39,311 nt of DNA from JALZAH01 sp051000755 (GTDB lineage Bacteria; Actinomycetota; Acidimicrobiia; Acidimicrobiales; Palsa-688): assembly GCA_051000755.1 (NCBI GenBank), contig JBPCNZ010000126.1:1-39311 (forward strand), read 5' to 3'. The notes below the pieces were generated by a model. It was not told where the DNA came from. It saw nothing but the letters and a program-made list of their open reading frames with translations, and made no database searches. The translations under genes were made by a program, and so were the position numbers. Shown piece by piece: positions 24,863 through 32,908 of this stretch. Position 1 is the first letter of the stretch. Every line of letters starts with the position of its first letter.

Positions 24863-27800
24863 TCACGAACAGCCGCTGGTGGTACCACACGACGGGCAGG
24901 CGTGGCAGCTCCCGGCCCGCTGCATCTGCACCCCGCATTGATAGCAGTAGGGGGCGTCGCCGGCCTCGTGCATCACCGATCCGGCTGGGGGGACCACCGG
25001 TCCGGCGCCGGTCACCGGCCCGACCGTGCTGGCCATGCCCTCGTCCCGGATCGAAGGTCCGGTGTGGCCGTCGAGATCGAGGCGGTCGTCGACGATCGAC
25101 TGGTTGGGGGTGACCGCCTCGTCCACGCCGGGCAGGGTGGGCTGCGTCCGCTCCTGGGTCGTGAGCACCCCGAGCTCGAGGCGCTCGGCGTAGCCCATGT
25201 AGTCCACGGCTAGACGGCGGAAGATGTAGTCGACCAGCGACTGGGCGATGCGCAGATCCGGGTCGTCGGTCATGCCGGCAGGCTCGAAACGCATCGACGT
25301 GTACTTCTTGACGTAGGTCGACAGCGGCACGCCGTGCTGGAGTCCGAGGCTGACCGAGATGGCGAAGGCGTCCATGATCCCTGCGAGGGTCGACCCCTGC
25401 TTGGCCACCTTCATGAAGACCTCACCCGGTCGGCCATCCTCGTACTCGCCGACGGTGACGAAGCCCTCACAATCGGCCACCCGGAAGGCGAACGTCACCG
25501 ACCTCCGCCGCCGCGGCATCCGCTCCCGGACGGGCTGCTTGACGACGACCGTGGTCTGCTTGGCCAGGGCCTGCTCCAGATCGGCCACCTTGACGGCCAG
25601 CTCCGCATCGTGGGCCTCGGCCTCGGAGACCGCGGGGTCGACCGCCGTCCTCTTGGCCGTGGCCAAGGGTTGGGCCACCTTGCAGTTGTCACGGTAGATG
25701 GCGACGGCCTTGAGACCGAGCTGCCACGCCTCGATGTGGAGCTGCTCGACGTCCTCGATGCTCGCCTCTTCCGGCATGTTCACGGTCTTGGAGATGGCGC
25801 CGGAGATGAACGGCTGGACCGCGGCCATCATCCGCACGTGACCCCGGTAGTGGATGGTGTTGTCGCCCATGGAGCAGGCGAACACGTCGAGGTGCTCGGG
25901 TGCCAGGTGCGGTGCGCCGAGGATGGACTTGTGGTCGTCGATGTGGGCCAGGATGTCGGTCACCTGGGCATCGTCATAGCGGAGTCGGGTGAGGGCCCGG
26001 GCGACCGTCTGGTTGACGATGGACATCGTGCCCCCGCCCACCAGCTTCTTCATCTTGACCAGGCCCAGGTCGGGCTCGATGCCCGTGGTGTCACAGTCCA
26101 TGAGCAAGCCAATGGTTCCGGTCGGAGCCAGAACTGAGGATTGAGCGTTGCGGACACCGTGCTGCTCGGCCGTCTCCACCGCGTCGTCCCAGGCCTGCTG
26201 GGCGGCGGAGAGAAGCTCCGGCGGGACCAGCTCCTCGTCGATCTGAGCGGCGGCGTCACGGTGCATGCGCAGCACGCCGAGGGTGGCGTGGCGATTTTCG
26301 GTGTAGCCGGCGAAGGGCCCCATGCGCGCTGCCGTACGGGCCGATGTGGCGTAGGCGTGACCGGTCAGCAACGAGGTTATGGCGCCGGCCCAGGCCCGGC
26401 CGCCGTCGGAGTCGTAGGCCAGACCCTCCGACATCAACAACGCTCCGAGGTTGGCGTAGCCGATGCCCAACTGGCGGAAGCGGCGGGAGTTCTCGGCGAT
26501 GGCCTCCGTCGGGTAATCGGCGTTGCCGACGAGGATCTCCTGGGCGGTGAAGACCACTTCCGTCGCCGCCTTGAAACCGGTGACATCAAAAGGCCCATCC
26601 GGCTCGATAAAGGTCAAAAGATTGAGGCTGGCCAGATTACAAGCTGAGTTATCCACATGCATGTACTCACTACAGTTTCGGACAACAAGGCCGTTTACCA
26701 TATACGAGTGATTGCGAGGCTCGCTCAGGTTGTAGGTGAGCTCATAGCCGTCCTCAACACGCTCGACCAAACGAGCCTTGGCTTGCCGGTGATTGAATCC
26801 ACGGACCCGGCTGCTTATCAATGTCGACAACCTCTGGGCCTTAGAAGGCAGCGAGAAACCCACCGCTGCGGCAAAGGCAGGCACGGAGGCTCCCGTGAGA
26901 CGAAGGTCGAACAAAGCCGACGCGTCGTAGGTCACGTCGGTGCCGTCCACGCGGGTATACGAGAAGGCACGAGCGCTCGCTGAACGCGTTGAGTACACCC
27001 TGGATCCGACGCCCAGCGTGGACAAGAGACGTTGCACGTCGATCAGCAGCGGCCGGGAGCTCGATGCCAAGCCTACGTAGCTGCCCGAAACATCACTCTG
27101 GCGAACGCAGCCGTCGGCGTCGAAGAGGCCCTGGAGGAACGATCCGACGATGTCGCTCGGAGCCTGGAAGATCGATGCCGGGACTCGCTTGGTCGGGCCC
27201 CGCCCGGCCGTGAGCCCCAGGGCGGCGAAGAAGGCGGTCAGGCTCCGCCGGCTCAGGCGTTGCTGGACCGTCCCGTTGCCCTGCAGGCTGGGCTTGGGTG
27301 TCTGACCTCCGTTCAGCCAGGTGACGAGCTCGCTGTGGCGGGGCAACACGGCCTGGCGATCCTCGGGGGAGCCGTAGATGGCGCTGATCGTCCCGGTGGC
27401 GACAACCGATCCGTCTCCCACCAGCCAGCCGAGGTAATGCCCGAGCTCGGGGCTCCACTTCTCGGGCAGGTTGACCGACCGTCGACGGTCACCGAGCTGG
27501 CGGTAGTCAGCCAGGTCGGTGGACACCGGGAGCCGGCGGTCGGCGCTGATCGCCGGCGCCGGGAGATCGAGGACCTTGACGTGATCGTCGCCGGTGAGCT
27601 CGGCGGCCTCCACATAACCCCGGTTGGTGGTGAACAGCCGGTGGCCGGGAGTGCAGCGGACCTCCATGCCGTTGTCGAAGCGGAGACGAACGATCTCGTT
27701 GGTCCCGGTGATCATGAACGCCTCGGGCGTCGTCAGCTCCAGGCCCTCCTCCGGACGATCCGGGTTGGTGGCGTCATGGGTCCAGACCCCGAATGACTCC

Positions 27801-28939
27801 CCGTCGTTGGCCCGGGCGAAGAGCTCCTTGAAGGCGATGAGCCCTTTGTCGGTATGGACCAGGGCGTCTCCGGTGAAGCAGGGGTTGGACCCGTTGATCC
27901 GCCCGTGGGCCGGGGCGGTGTGCCAACGGTTGATCGTCGTGTCGAATTGCATGCCCGGGTCGGCACACTCCCAGGTGGCCTTGGCCATCTGGCGGAAGAG
28001 GTCCCGGGCCCGCACGGTCTGCACGGTGTCGCCGGTGATCACCGCCTTGAGGTCCCAGTCAGCATCATCGATCACCGCGTGCATGAACTCGTCGGTGACA
28101 CGGATCGAGTTGTTGGCGTTCTGGTACTGGATGGAATGGCTGTCCTTGCCGTCCAGGTCCATGTCGAAGCCGGCGTCGCGCAGGGCCCGGGCCTTGCGCT
28201 CCTCGACCGCTTTGCACCAGATGAAGTCCTCGATGTCGGGATGATCGACATTGAGAATGACCATCTTGGCTGCGCGACGAGTCTTTCCCCCCGATTTTAT
28301 TGTTCCCGCCGAAGCGTCGGCGCCGCGCATGAAGCTGACCGGGCCCGACGCCGTGCCGCCACCACGGAGGTGCTCCTTGGACGAGCGGATGCGGGACAGG
28401 TTGACGCCGGCGCCGGACCCGCCCTTGAAGATGACCCCCTCCTCCTTGTACCACTCGAGGATGGAGTCCATAGAGTCGTCGACGGAGAGGATGAAACAGG
28501 CAGAAGATTGCTGCGGCACCCCCGCGACGCCGATGTTGAACCACACCGGGGAGTTGAAGGCCGCCTTCTGGTGGATGATCAGGTACTTGAGCTCGTCGGA
28601 GAACGTCTGGGCCTCGGCGTCGTCGACGAAGTAGCCGTCCTTGCGACCCCACCCGGTGATGGCGTCAACGACCCGGTCGGCGACCTGGCGCAGGGACCAC
28701 TCCCGCTCGGGCGTGCCGAGGGTCCCCCGGAAGTACTTCTGGGCGAGGATGTTGGTGGCGTTGAGGCTCCAGCCGGAGGGGACCTCCACCCCGAGCTGCT
28801 CGAAGGCCACGACCCCGGTGGCGTAGTGGCTGATCCGGGCGGCGCGCCCTTCCCACACCACGGTGTCATAGGGGTCCTGGCCGGCGACGGTGAACTGGCG
28901 GCGGATGCCGATGCCGGTCTGCTCGGGGGCGATAGCCAT
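24863..28939 (-). CDS. nrdJ: Adenosylcobalamin-dependent class II ribonucleotide reductase with intein
   Basis: A 1358-residue precursor starting at ATG 28939, with CAGGAGG upstream; a longer open frame to 29158 lacks sense. Removing the 402-residue intein leaves about 956 residues, normal for actinobacterial NrdJ. It reduces ribonucleotides to deoxyribonucleotides using AdoCbl. Redox Cys148 lies in SSACFIL, the thiyl-radical Cys is 756 (CSEYMH, with Glu758), and its partner Cys767 is in SACNLASLNL. The C-terminus carries the paired zinc-like cysteines CYQCG and CPSCG and ends TSGCS, the mobile reducing tail. A promoter and structured leader lie upstream. Confidence 0.96.
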   Translation of the reverse strand: MAIAPEQTGIGIRRQFTVAGQDPYDTVVWEGRAARISHYATGVVAFEQLGVEVPSGWSLNATNILAQKYFRGTLGTPEREWSLRQVADRVVDAITGWGRKDGYFVDDAEAQTFSDELKYLIIHQKAAFNSPVWFNIGVAGVPQQSSACFILSVDDSMDSILEWYKEEGVIFKGGSGAGVNLSRIRSSKEHLRGGGTASGPVSFMRGADASAGTIKSGGKTRRAAKMVILNVDHPDIEDFIWCKAVEERKARALRDAGFDMDLDGKDSHSIQYQNANNSIRVTDEFMHAVIDDADWDLKAVITGDTVQTVRARDLFRQMAKATWECADPGMQFDTTINRWHTAPAHGRINGSNPCFTGDALVHTDKGLIAFKELFARANDGESFGVWTHDATNPDRPEEGLELTTPEAFMITGTNEIVRLRFDNGMEVRCTPGHRLFTTNRGYVEAAELTGDDHVKVLDLPAPAISADRRLPVSTDLADYRQLGDRRRSVNLPEKWSPELGHYLGWLVGDGSVVATGTISAIYGSPEDRQAVLPRHSELVTWLNGGQTPKPSLQGNGTVQQRLSRRSLTAFFAALGLTAGRGPTKRVPASIFQAPSDIVGSFLQGLFDADGCVRQSDVSGSYVGLASSSRPLLIDVQRLLSTLGVGSRVYSTRSASARAFSYTRVDGTDVTYDASALFDLRLTGASVPAFAAAVGFSLPSKAQRLSTLISSRVRGFNHRQAKARLVERVEDGYELTYNLSEPRNHSYMVNGLVVRNCSEYMHVDNSACNLASLNLLTFIEPDGPFDVTGFKAATEVVFTAQEILVGNADYPTEAIAENSRRFRQLGIGYANLGALLMSEGLAYDSDGGRAWAGAITSLLTGHAYATSARTAARMGPFAGYTENRHATLGVLRMHRDAAAQIDEELVPPELLSAAQQAWDDAVETAEQHGVRNAQSSVLAPTGTIGLLMDCDTTGIEPDLGLVKMKKLVGGGTMSIVNQTVARALTRLRYDDAQVTDILAHIDDHKSILGAPHLAPEHLDVFACSMGDNTIHYRGHVRMMAAVQPFISGAISKTVNMPEEASIEDVEQLHIEAWQLGLKAVAIYRDNCKVAQPLATAKRTAVDPAVSEAEAHDAELAVKVADLEQALAKQTTVVVKQPVRERMPRRRRSVTFAFRVADCEGFVTVGEYEDGRPGEVFMKVAKQGSTLAGIMDAFAISVSLGLQHGVPLSTYVKKYTSMRFEPAGMTDDPDLRIAQSLVDYIFRRLAVDYMGYAERLELGVLTTQERTQPTLPGVDEAVTPNQSIVDDRLDLDGHTGPSIRDEGMASTVGPVTGAGPVVPPAGSVMHEAGDAPYCYQCGVQMQRAGSCHACPSCGTTSGCS
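26675..27880 (-). other. LAGLIDADG intein inside NrdJ (residues 354-755)
   Basis: The protein-splicing element starts at Cys354 (INGSNP|CFTGDALVHTDKG) and ends at Asn755 before extein Cys756 (SEYMHVD). Block B has CTPGHRLFTT (Thr430, His433). A dodecapeptide homing endonuclease is present, with motifs HYLGWLVGDGS near 501-511 and FLQGLFDADGC near 601-611. The C-terminal block reads HSYMVNGLVVRN, so the penultimate residue is Arg754 where most inteins have His. Splicing must occur because the insertion sits directly before the catalytic cysteine. Confidence 0.92.
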
Positions 28940-28983
28940 GGTCAGGAGCCTCCTGGGGTGCTCAGTGCGTGGTAGTGGGTTCG

Positions 28984-29008
28984 CCGGTCCCGTGCTGCTC
29001 GGGACCGG
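28984..29008 (-). promoter_or_regulatory. Perfect 9-bp stem-loop in the nrdJ leader
   Basis: CCGGTCCCG (28984-28992) and CGGGACCGG (29000-29008) flank a 7-base loop, 45 bases upstream of the nrdJ start codon. It lies within the predicted 5' leader. There is no U-tract, so it may affect translation or mRNA stability instead of termination. Confidence 0.45.
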
Positions 29009-29092
29009 TTCGGAGAGAAGGGCCTTTGAGGAAGTGTGCCGGAGCACAACGGGTAGTGGTCCTCCTCCCAACGACCACAAGATGCGGCTTGA

Positions 29093-29122
29093 ATTACACC
29101 ACCGTAGTTCCACCCATGTCAA
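29093..29122 (-). promoter_or_regulatory. Sigma70-type promoter of nrdJ
   Basis: On the minus strand TTGACA (29122-29117) is followed by 18 bases and TGTAAT (29098-29093). The -35 is a perfect match and the -10 has 5 of 6 bases. The predicted leader to the nrdJ start is about 145 bases. Confidence 0.6.
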
Positions 29123-29196
29123 TGAGTTTCGCTCTGCTCGCGAAGGTTTGCGCGACACAGGTGGGGTCGGGCGGGACCACGCTAGGACCGGCCCCC

Positions 29197-29257
29197 TGTG
29201 GAGCGACAGGGGGGCAACCCTGTGGAAACGAGGGCGGGTTGGGGCAGGTTATCCACA
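29197..29257. promoter_or_regulatory. DnaA box cluster upstream of nrdJ
   Basis: A perfect DnaA box TTATCCACA lies at 29249-29257. Two inverted, weaker sites TGTGGAAAC (29221-29229) and TGTGGAGCG (29197-29205) share the TCCACA core on the other strand. They are 75-135 bp upstream of the nrdJ promoter. DnaA is known to control ribonucleotide reductase genes in other bacteria, so coupling of dNTP supply to replication is plausible here. Confidence 0.5.
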
Positions 29258-29288
29258 GGCGGGCGATCCGTCGGAAAAAGTTCGGGTC

Positions 29289-29411
29289 GGCTGGTTTGGA
29301 TCGGAACCAGCCGGGTAAAGTTGTCTGCACCGCCGAAGCTGCCCCCTCGGCGGTCCGCCTTGGCGCCGACCTTTCTGTCCCCGCCCCTTCGATGGGGAGG
29401 TCGCGCCAAGG
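29289..29411. ncRNA. Chain of strong hairpins, possible structured RNA (strand uncertain)
   Basis: Three back-to-back inverted repeats: GGCTGGTT/AACCAGCC (29289-29312); CCGCCGA/TCGGCGG with loop AGCTGCCCCC (about 29331-29354); and a long stem CCTTGGCG-C-CGACC with GGTCG-CGCCAAGG (about 29359-29411) whose loop contains an inner CCCC/GGGG hairpin. The last can be extended by GTCCGC/GCGGAC. No protein-like frame crosses it. The C-rich loops recall the actinobacterial 6C RNA, but the first run has only five C, so the assignment is weak. A terminator-like hairpin follows at 29433. Confidence 0.35.
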
Positions 29412-29432
29412 CCCCTTTCTTTGCGGACGCCA

Positions 29433-29458
29433 GGACCCCGCCCACCGTGGCGGGGTCC
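29433..29458. terminator. Bidirectional terminator-like hairpin
   Basis: GGACCCCGCC (29433-29442) and GGCGGGGTCC (29449-29458) flank the loop CACCGT, a perfect 10-bp stem. It begins 8 bp beyond the stop of the minus-strand SCO6745 family gene and is the last hairpin of the structured region. No long T-tract follows, as is common in actinobacteria. Confidence 0.6.
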
Positions 29459-29465
29459 TTCCGTA

Positions 29466-30230
29466 TCAGCCCCGCCGGGGCGCTCCCGCGCCCTCTCCGA
29501 GGGCAGCCTGCACGGCGCCCATCCCCCCCGAGAGAGCCCGGCCCCCGGCGTCGTCGAGGACGGCGTAGGCCGGGGCCACCAACCGGTCGGTGGTGGCATC
29601 GACGTCGGCCAGGCGGCGCCGGTCGATGTCGGTCACCGTCGGCACCTGGTCCGCCGTCCATCCGAACAGGCGCCAGTCGTTGGGACGGCGCAGGTAGTGG
29701 GCCACGGCGGGGTCGAGGCCGGCGGCGACGACCGCCACCAGATGGACGCTCCCCCGGTGCTCGCGCAGCATGGCCACCAGATGCATGGCCCGGGCCGGCA
29801 GGTCCTCGGGGATGGGCTCGGCGGCCATCCCCGCATACAGGGGGAGGGCGGAAATCGAGCGTTGGGCGGCACCGTGGACGGCTTCGGCTGCGGCGCAGAA
29901 CGCCTCCAGCCCCTCGACCGCGGCCAGATGGCGACGACCGAACTCGGCACAGCACCCCAGATGGCGACGCGCTGCGTCGCGCGGTGCCAGCTTCCTCCGG
30001 GCGCCATTCCACATCATGGAGATGACCTCCGGGTTGAAGTACCCGAAGGCGGCGGCGACAACCGGCCACTCGACGTCGCCCAGCACGCCACCGCGTCCCA
30101 GGAAGTAGAACGAGAACAGGTCGAGATCGAGCTCCTGGCCCACGGCCTCGGTCTCAGGGGCGAAGTAGTAGCGGTAGCCGACGTCGGCGATGCGGGGGCT
30201 GACGTCGGTCACCAGTTCCTGGGCGTTCAT
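29466..30230 (-). CDS. SCO6745 family protein
   Basis: A 254-residue protein; the ATG at 30230 (MNAQELVTDVSPRIADVGYR) is chosen because upstream frame sequence is a shadow of the divergent gene. The body matches the SCO6745 family found only in actinobacteria: YYFAPETEAVGQELDLDLFS, then FYFLGRGGVLGDVEWPVVAA, FGYFNPEVISMMWN and later HLVAMLREHRGSVHLVAVVA and DWRLFGWTADQVP. Fold is helical with a proposed helix-turn-helix relationship; the function is not established. It is divergent from the TIGR03085 gene with only 36 bp between starts, so they share a promoter region. Confidence 0.85.
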   Translation of the reverse strand: MNAQELVTDVSPRIADVGYRYYFAPETEAVGQELDLDLFSFYFLGRGGVLGDVEWPVVAAAFGYFNPEVISMMWNGARRKLAPRDAARRHLGCCAEFGRRHLAAVEGLEAFCAAAEAVHGAAQRSISALPLYAGMAAEPIPEDLPARAMHLVAMLREHRGSVHLVAVVAAGLDPAVAHYLRRPNDWRLFGWTADQVPTVTDIDRRRLADVDATTDRLVAPAYAVLDDAGGRALSGGMGAVQAALGEGAGAPRRG

Positions 30231-30266
30231 GGCGGCAGCGTAGCCACGACCCCTTACCATCGGCCC

Positions 30267-30890
30267 ATGACCAACTACGCCCAGACCGAGCGTCACGCTC
30301 TCGCCGACCTGTTCGACAAGCTCGGCCCCGACGCCCCCACCCTCTGCGGGGAGTGGACGACCGCCGACCTGGCCGCCCACCTGGTGGTGCGCGAACGCCG
30401 GCCCGACGGCGCCGTGGGGATCCTGGTCCCGCCCCTGTCCGCCTACGCCGAGAAGGTCCGCCTCGGCGCCCGCAACGCCAACCGTTGGCCCGACCTGGTG
30501 AACAAGGTCCGCAGCGGGCCGCCCGCATTGCTCAAGCGTGTCGATGCCACGGTGAACACCGTCGAATACCTCGTCCACCACGAGGATGTCCGCCGGGCCG
30601 GCGTCGGCTGGGAGCCGCGCCTCCTCGACCCGGCCGAGGAGGCGGTGCTGTGGTCACGGCTGGGGTTGCTGGGCCGGGTCCTGCTCCGGGGTGCCCCCGT
30701 CGGCGTCACCCTGGTCGCACCCGGCCACGGTCGGGCGACACCCAAGGCCGGCGACGTCATGGTGACAGTGACAGGCCCTCCGAGCGAGCTGGTGCTGTTC
30801 GCCTTCGGCCGCCAGGCCCACGCCCGCGTCAGCCTGGACGGCGACGAGCCGGCTGTGGAGCGCCTCCGGACAGCCTCTCTCGGCCTGTAG
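30267..30890 (+). CDS. TIGR03085 family metal-binding protein (DinB/maleylpyruvate isomerase-like fold)
   Basis: A 207-residue protein with N-terminal four-helix metal-binding domain. It shows NYAQTERHALADLFDKLGPD, TLCGEWTTADLAAHLVVRER and NTVEYLVHHEDVRRAG, where His38 and the HHED histidines are probable metal ligands as in mycothiol-dependent maleylpyruvate isomerases and DinB-like enzymes. The C-terminal part is beta-rich (VMVTVTGPPSELVLFAFGRQ). Such proteins are thought to be mycothiol-linked transferases in actinobacteria; the substrate is unknown. It is the only plus-strand gene in the right part, and its 3' end overlaps that of the convergent ACT gene by 62 bp. Confidence 0.88.
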   Translation: MTNYAQTERHALADLFDKLGPDAPTLCGEWTTADLAAHLVVRERRPDGAVGILVPPLSAYAEKVRLGARNANRWPDLVNKVRSGPPALLKRVDATVNTVEYLVHHEDVRRAGVGWEPRLLDPAEEAVLWSRLGLLGRVLLRGAPVGVTLVAPGHGRATPKAGDVMVTVTGPPSELVLFAFGRQAHARVSLDGDEPAVERLRTASLGL

Positions 30891-31554
30891 CCGACACGAG
30901 GAGGGCGCCGGCGCTCAGCTCGCTCCAGCGGTGATCGACGATCCGGGCCAGAGCAGCCAGTTGGCGCCGCTCCCGGGACCGGAACGGGCGGCCCCGCCTC
31001 CCCAACACGATGACGGCGTCGTCGTCGCCTGAGGCCATCTGGGCCCAGGCCACGTCGTCGGGTCCCCCCTCGTCGCCGGTGGCGACCGCGGCCCGGCTGC
31101 CGGCGATGAACGCCTGGAGCCAGGGCGCTGGCGGAGCGTTGCCCACCGTCACCATCGGCGCCGTCGCCATCGGGTCGAGCACCGCGGCCCAGTCGGACTG
31201 CAGGTCCCGGGTGCTGCGCCGGGCCAGGGCCTCGAGGAGGTCGGCCACGTCCACCCGCTCGACGAGGAAGGCGGCGCTCTCCAGGGCGTCGAGGCGGGGA
31301 TCCATGAAGGCGGCAGGAGCGGGCCGGACATCCTCGACGTCCACGCCGTCGACCTCACCGATCTCGCTGATCAGCAGGGGAACGAGGCTTTCCTCAGGGA
31401 GATCCACGATCAGCTCGTCGATGGCCCGGCCTGCGCCCCGCTCGAGGATGTCGATGCCGACCAGGTCGCCGCGCACGGCCCCGATCCGGCTGGCGACGGC
31501 TCCGAGGGCGCCGGGACGATCCGGTACCCAGACCCTGACCACGAAGCTCGGCAT
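30829..31554 (-). CDS. ACT-domain protein, 241 aa
   Basis: Residues 1-75 form an ACT domain (MPSFVVRVWVPDRPGALGAV with the Gly in the ligand-binding turn, then VVDLPEE-like strand and SEIGEVDGVDVEDVR). Residues ~85-225 form a second domain resembling a GAF-like sensor (ESAAFLVERVDVADLLEALA ... AWAQMASGDDDAVIVLGRRG). ACT domains bind amino acids and regulate enzymes. With no catalytic domain visible this is probably a stand-alone sensor, which I infer. Its C-terminal tail is Arg-rich. It overlaps the TIGR03085 gene tail to tail. Confidence 0.78.
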   Translation of the reverse strand: MPSFVVRVWVPDRPGALGAVASRIGAVRGDLVGIDILERGAGRAIDELIVDLPEESLVPLLISEIGEVDGVDVEDVRPAPAAFMDPRLDALESAAFLVERVDVADLLEALARRSTRDLQSDWAAVLDPMATAPMVTVGNAPPAPWLQAFIAGSRAAVATGDEGGPDDVAWAQMASGDDDAVIVLGRRGRPFRSRERRQLAALARIVDHRWSELSAGALLVSATGRERLSGGAPQPARRRPG

Positions 31555-31614
31555 GATCTCAGACTACGAGATCGGTGTGAACGGCTGATTTCCGGCGGGA
31601 CCCTGGAGGGGGTC

Positions 31615-32790
31615 TCAGCCCAGCTTGGTCAGGGTGCGGCGGAGGTTGCGGATGGCCTGGCCGATCCGCTGTTCGTTCTCGATCAGGGCGAAGCGGACGA
31701 AGCCCTCCCCGCCGATCCCGAAGCCCATGCCCGGCGAGGTGGCCACCGCCGCCTCGGTGACGAGGTACTTGGAGAACTCCAACGAGCCCATCTCCAGATA
31801 CGGCTCGGGGATGGGGGCCCAGCCGAACATGGTGCCCTTCGGCGGCTCCATCTCCCACCCGATCCGGTTGAGCCCTTCGACGAGGGCGTTGCGGCGCGAG
31901 TTGTAGATGGCGTTGACCTCGAGGGGGTAGCCCGACGCCTCGTTCATGGCCACGATGGCGGCGATCTGGATGGGCTGGAAGGTCCCGTAGTCCAGATAGC
32001 TCTTGAGCTTGGTCAGGGCGGCGACGATCTCGGCGTTGCCGACCATGAACGCCACCCGCCACCCGGCCATCGAGAAGCTCTTGGTCAGGGTGTACAGCTC
32101 GACGGCGACATCCTTGGCGCCCGGCACCTCGAGGATGGACGGGGGCTTGAAGCCGTCGAAGTAGGTCTCGGAGTAGGCAAAATCGTGCACCAGGAGCACG
32201 TCGTGCTCCTTGGCGAAGGTGACCAGGCGGGTCATCCACGCCAAGTCGACGACCTCGGTGGTGGGGTTGTGGGGAAAGGAGAACACGATGACCCGGGGCC
32301 GGGGCCACGTCGACTCCCAGCTCTCCATCAGGTTGGCGAAGAAGTCCTGGTCGGGCCCGAGGCGCACCTGCTGGACGTCCGCCCCGGCGAACAGCGGCGC
32401 GTAGATGTGGATCGGGTAGCTCGGCGTGGGCACCAGGGCGGTGTCGCCGGGGCCGACCAGGGTCCACATCACATGGGACAGACCCTCTTTGGCCCCGATG
32501 GTGGTCACCACCTCGGTGTCGGGGTCGAGGTCGACGCCGAAGCGGCGCTGGTAGAGGTTGGCGGCGGCCAGGCGCAGCTTGGGGATGCCTCTCGACGCCG
32601 AGTAACGGTGGTTGCGGGGGTTGCGGGCCGCCTCGGCCAGCTTCTCGACGGCCAGGTCGGGGCTGGGGATGTCAGGGTTGCCGAACCCCATGTCGATCAC
32701 GTCGTGGCCGGCCTTGCGGGCCTCGTCGCGCAACTGGTTGATGATGGCGAACACATAGGGCGGCAGCCCGTTGATCCGGCGGAACTCCAC
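31615..32790 (-). CDS. Class I/II aminotransferase (AlaC / LL-diaminopimelate aminotransferase-like)
   Basis: A 391-residue PLP enzyme starting at GTG 32790 (MEFRRINGLPPYVFAIINQL); the frame is open further upstream but is low-complexity there. Motifs: GFGNPDIPSPD near residue 35, SASRGIPKLRLAAANLYQ, a cofactor Asp/Tyr strand DVLLVHDFAYSETYFDG, the Schiff-base lysine in LTKSFSMAGWRVAF and a C-terminal Arg in GFVRFALIENEQRI that binds the carboxylate. The N-terminal INxLPPYVF is shared with AlaC-type alanine/glutamate-pyruvate aminotransferases, which is the likeliest activity; related enzymes act on diaminopimelate or methionine. It follows the ROK kinase gene after about 100 bp. Confidence 0.88.
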   Translation of the reverse strand: MEFRRINGLPPYVFAIINQLRDEARKAGHDVIDMGFGNPDIPSPDLAVEKLAEAARNPRNHRYSASRGIPKLRLAAANLYQRRFGVDLDPDTEVVTTIGAKEGLSHVMWTLVGPGDTALVPTPSYPIHIYAPLFAGADVQQVRLGPDQDFFANLMESWESTWPRPRVIVFSFPHNPTTEVVDLAWMTRLVTFAKEHDVLLVHDFAYSETYFDGFKPPSILEVPGAKDVAVELYTLTKSFSMAGWRVAFMVGNAEIVAALTKLKSYLDYGTFQPIQIAAIVAMNEASGYPLEVNAIYNSRRNALVEGLNRIGWEMEPPKGTMFGWAPIPEPYLEMGSLEFSKYLVTEAAVATSPGMGFGIGGEGFVRFALIENEQRIGQAIRNLRRTLTKLG

Positions 32791-32857
32791 GACGAGCAAC
32801 GGTAGTGGACCGACCCCCACTGGGCAGGTGCATTGCCGGCTGCGGCCGCTGGCGCTG

Positions 32858-32908
32858 CTCAACTGCCGGCGCAGCTCAGCCTGCCGGCGCGCCTCAGCCT
32901 GCCGGCGC
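32858..32908. repeat. Three imperfect ~17-bp tandem repeats at the end of the ROK gene
   Basis: CTCAGCCTGCCGGCGC occurs at 32875-32890 and 32893-32908, with a diverged copy CTCAACTGCCGGCGC at 32858. The ROK kinase stop codon falls inside the last copy, and the other copies lie in its 3' untranslated region, just before the aminotransferase gene. Probably slipped-strand duplication. Confidence 0.6.

Noticed and set aside
28940..29095. Cobalamin riboswitch before nrdJ
   Set aside because: I looked for the B12 box and the conserved core on the minus strand and did not find them by eye.
28940..29158. 73-codon upstream extension of NrdJ
   Set aside because: It lacks homology-like sequence and contains the predicted promoter and leader hairpin; the ATG at 28939 has a good ribosome-binding site.
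29289..29411. 6C RNA
   Set aside because: C-rich loops are present, but the first run has only five C and the arrangement was not confirmed, so it is listed only as a possible structured RNA.
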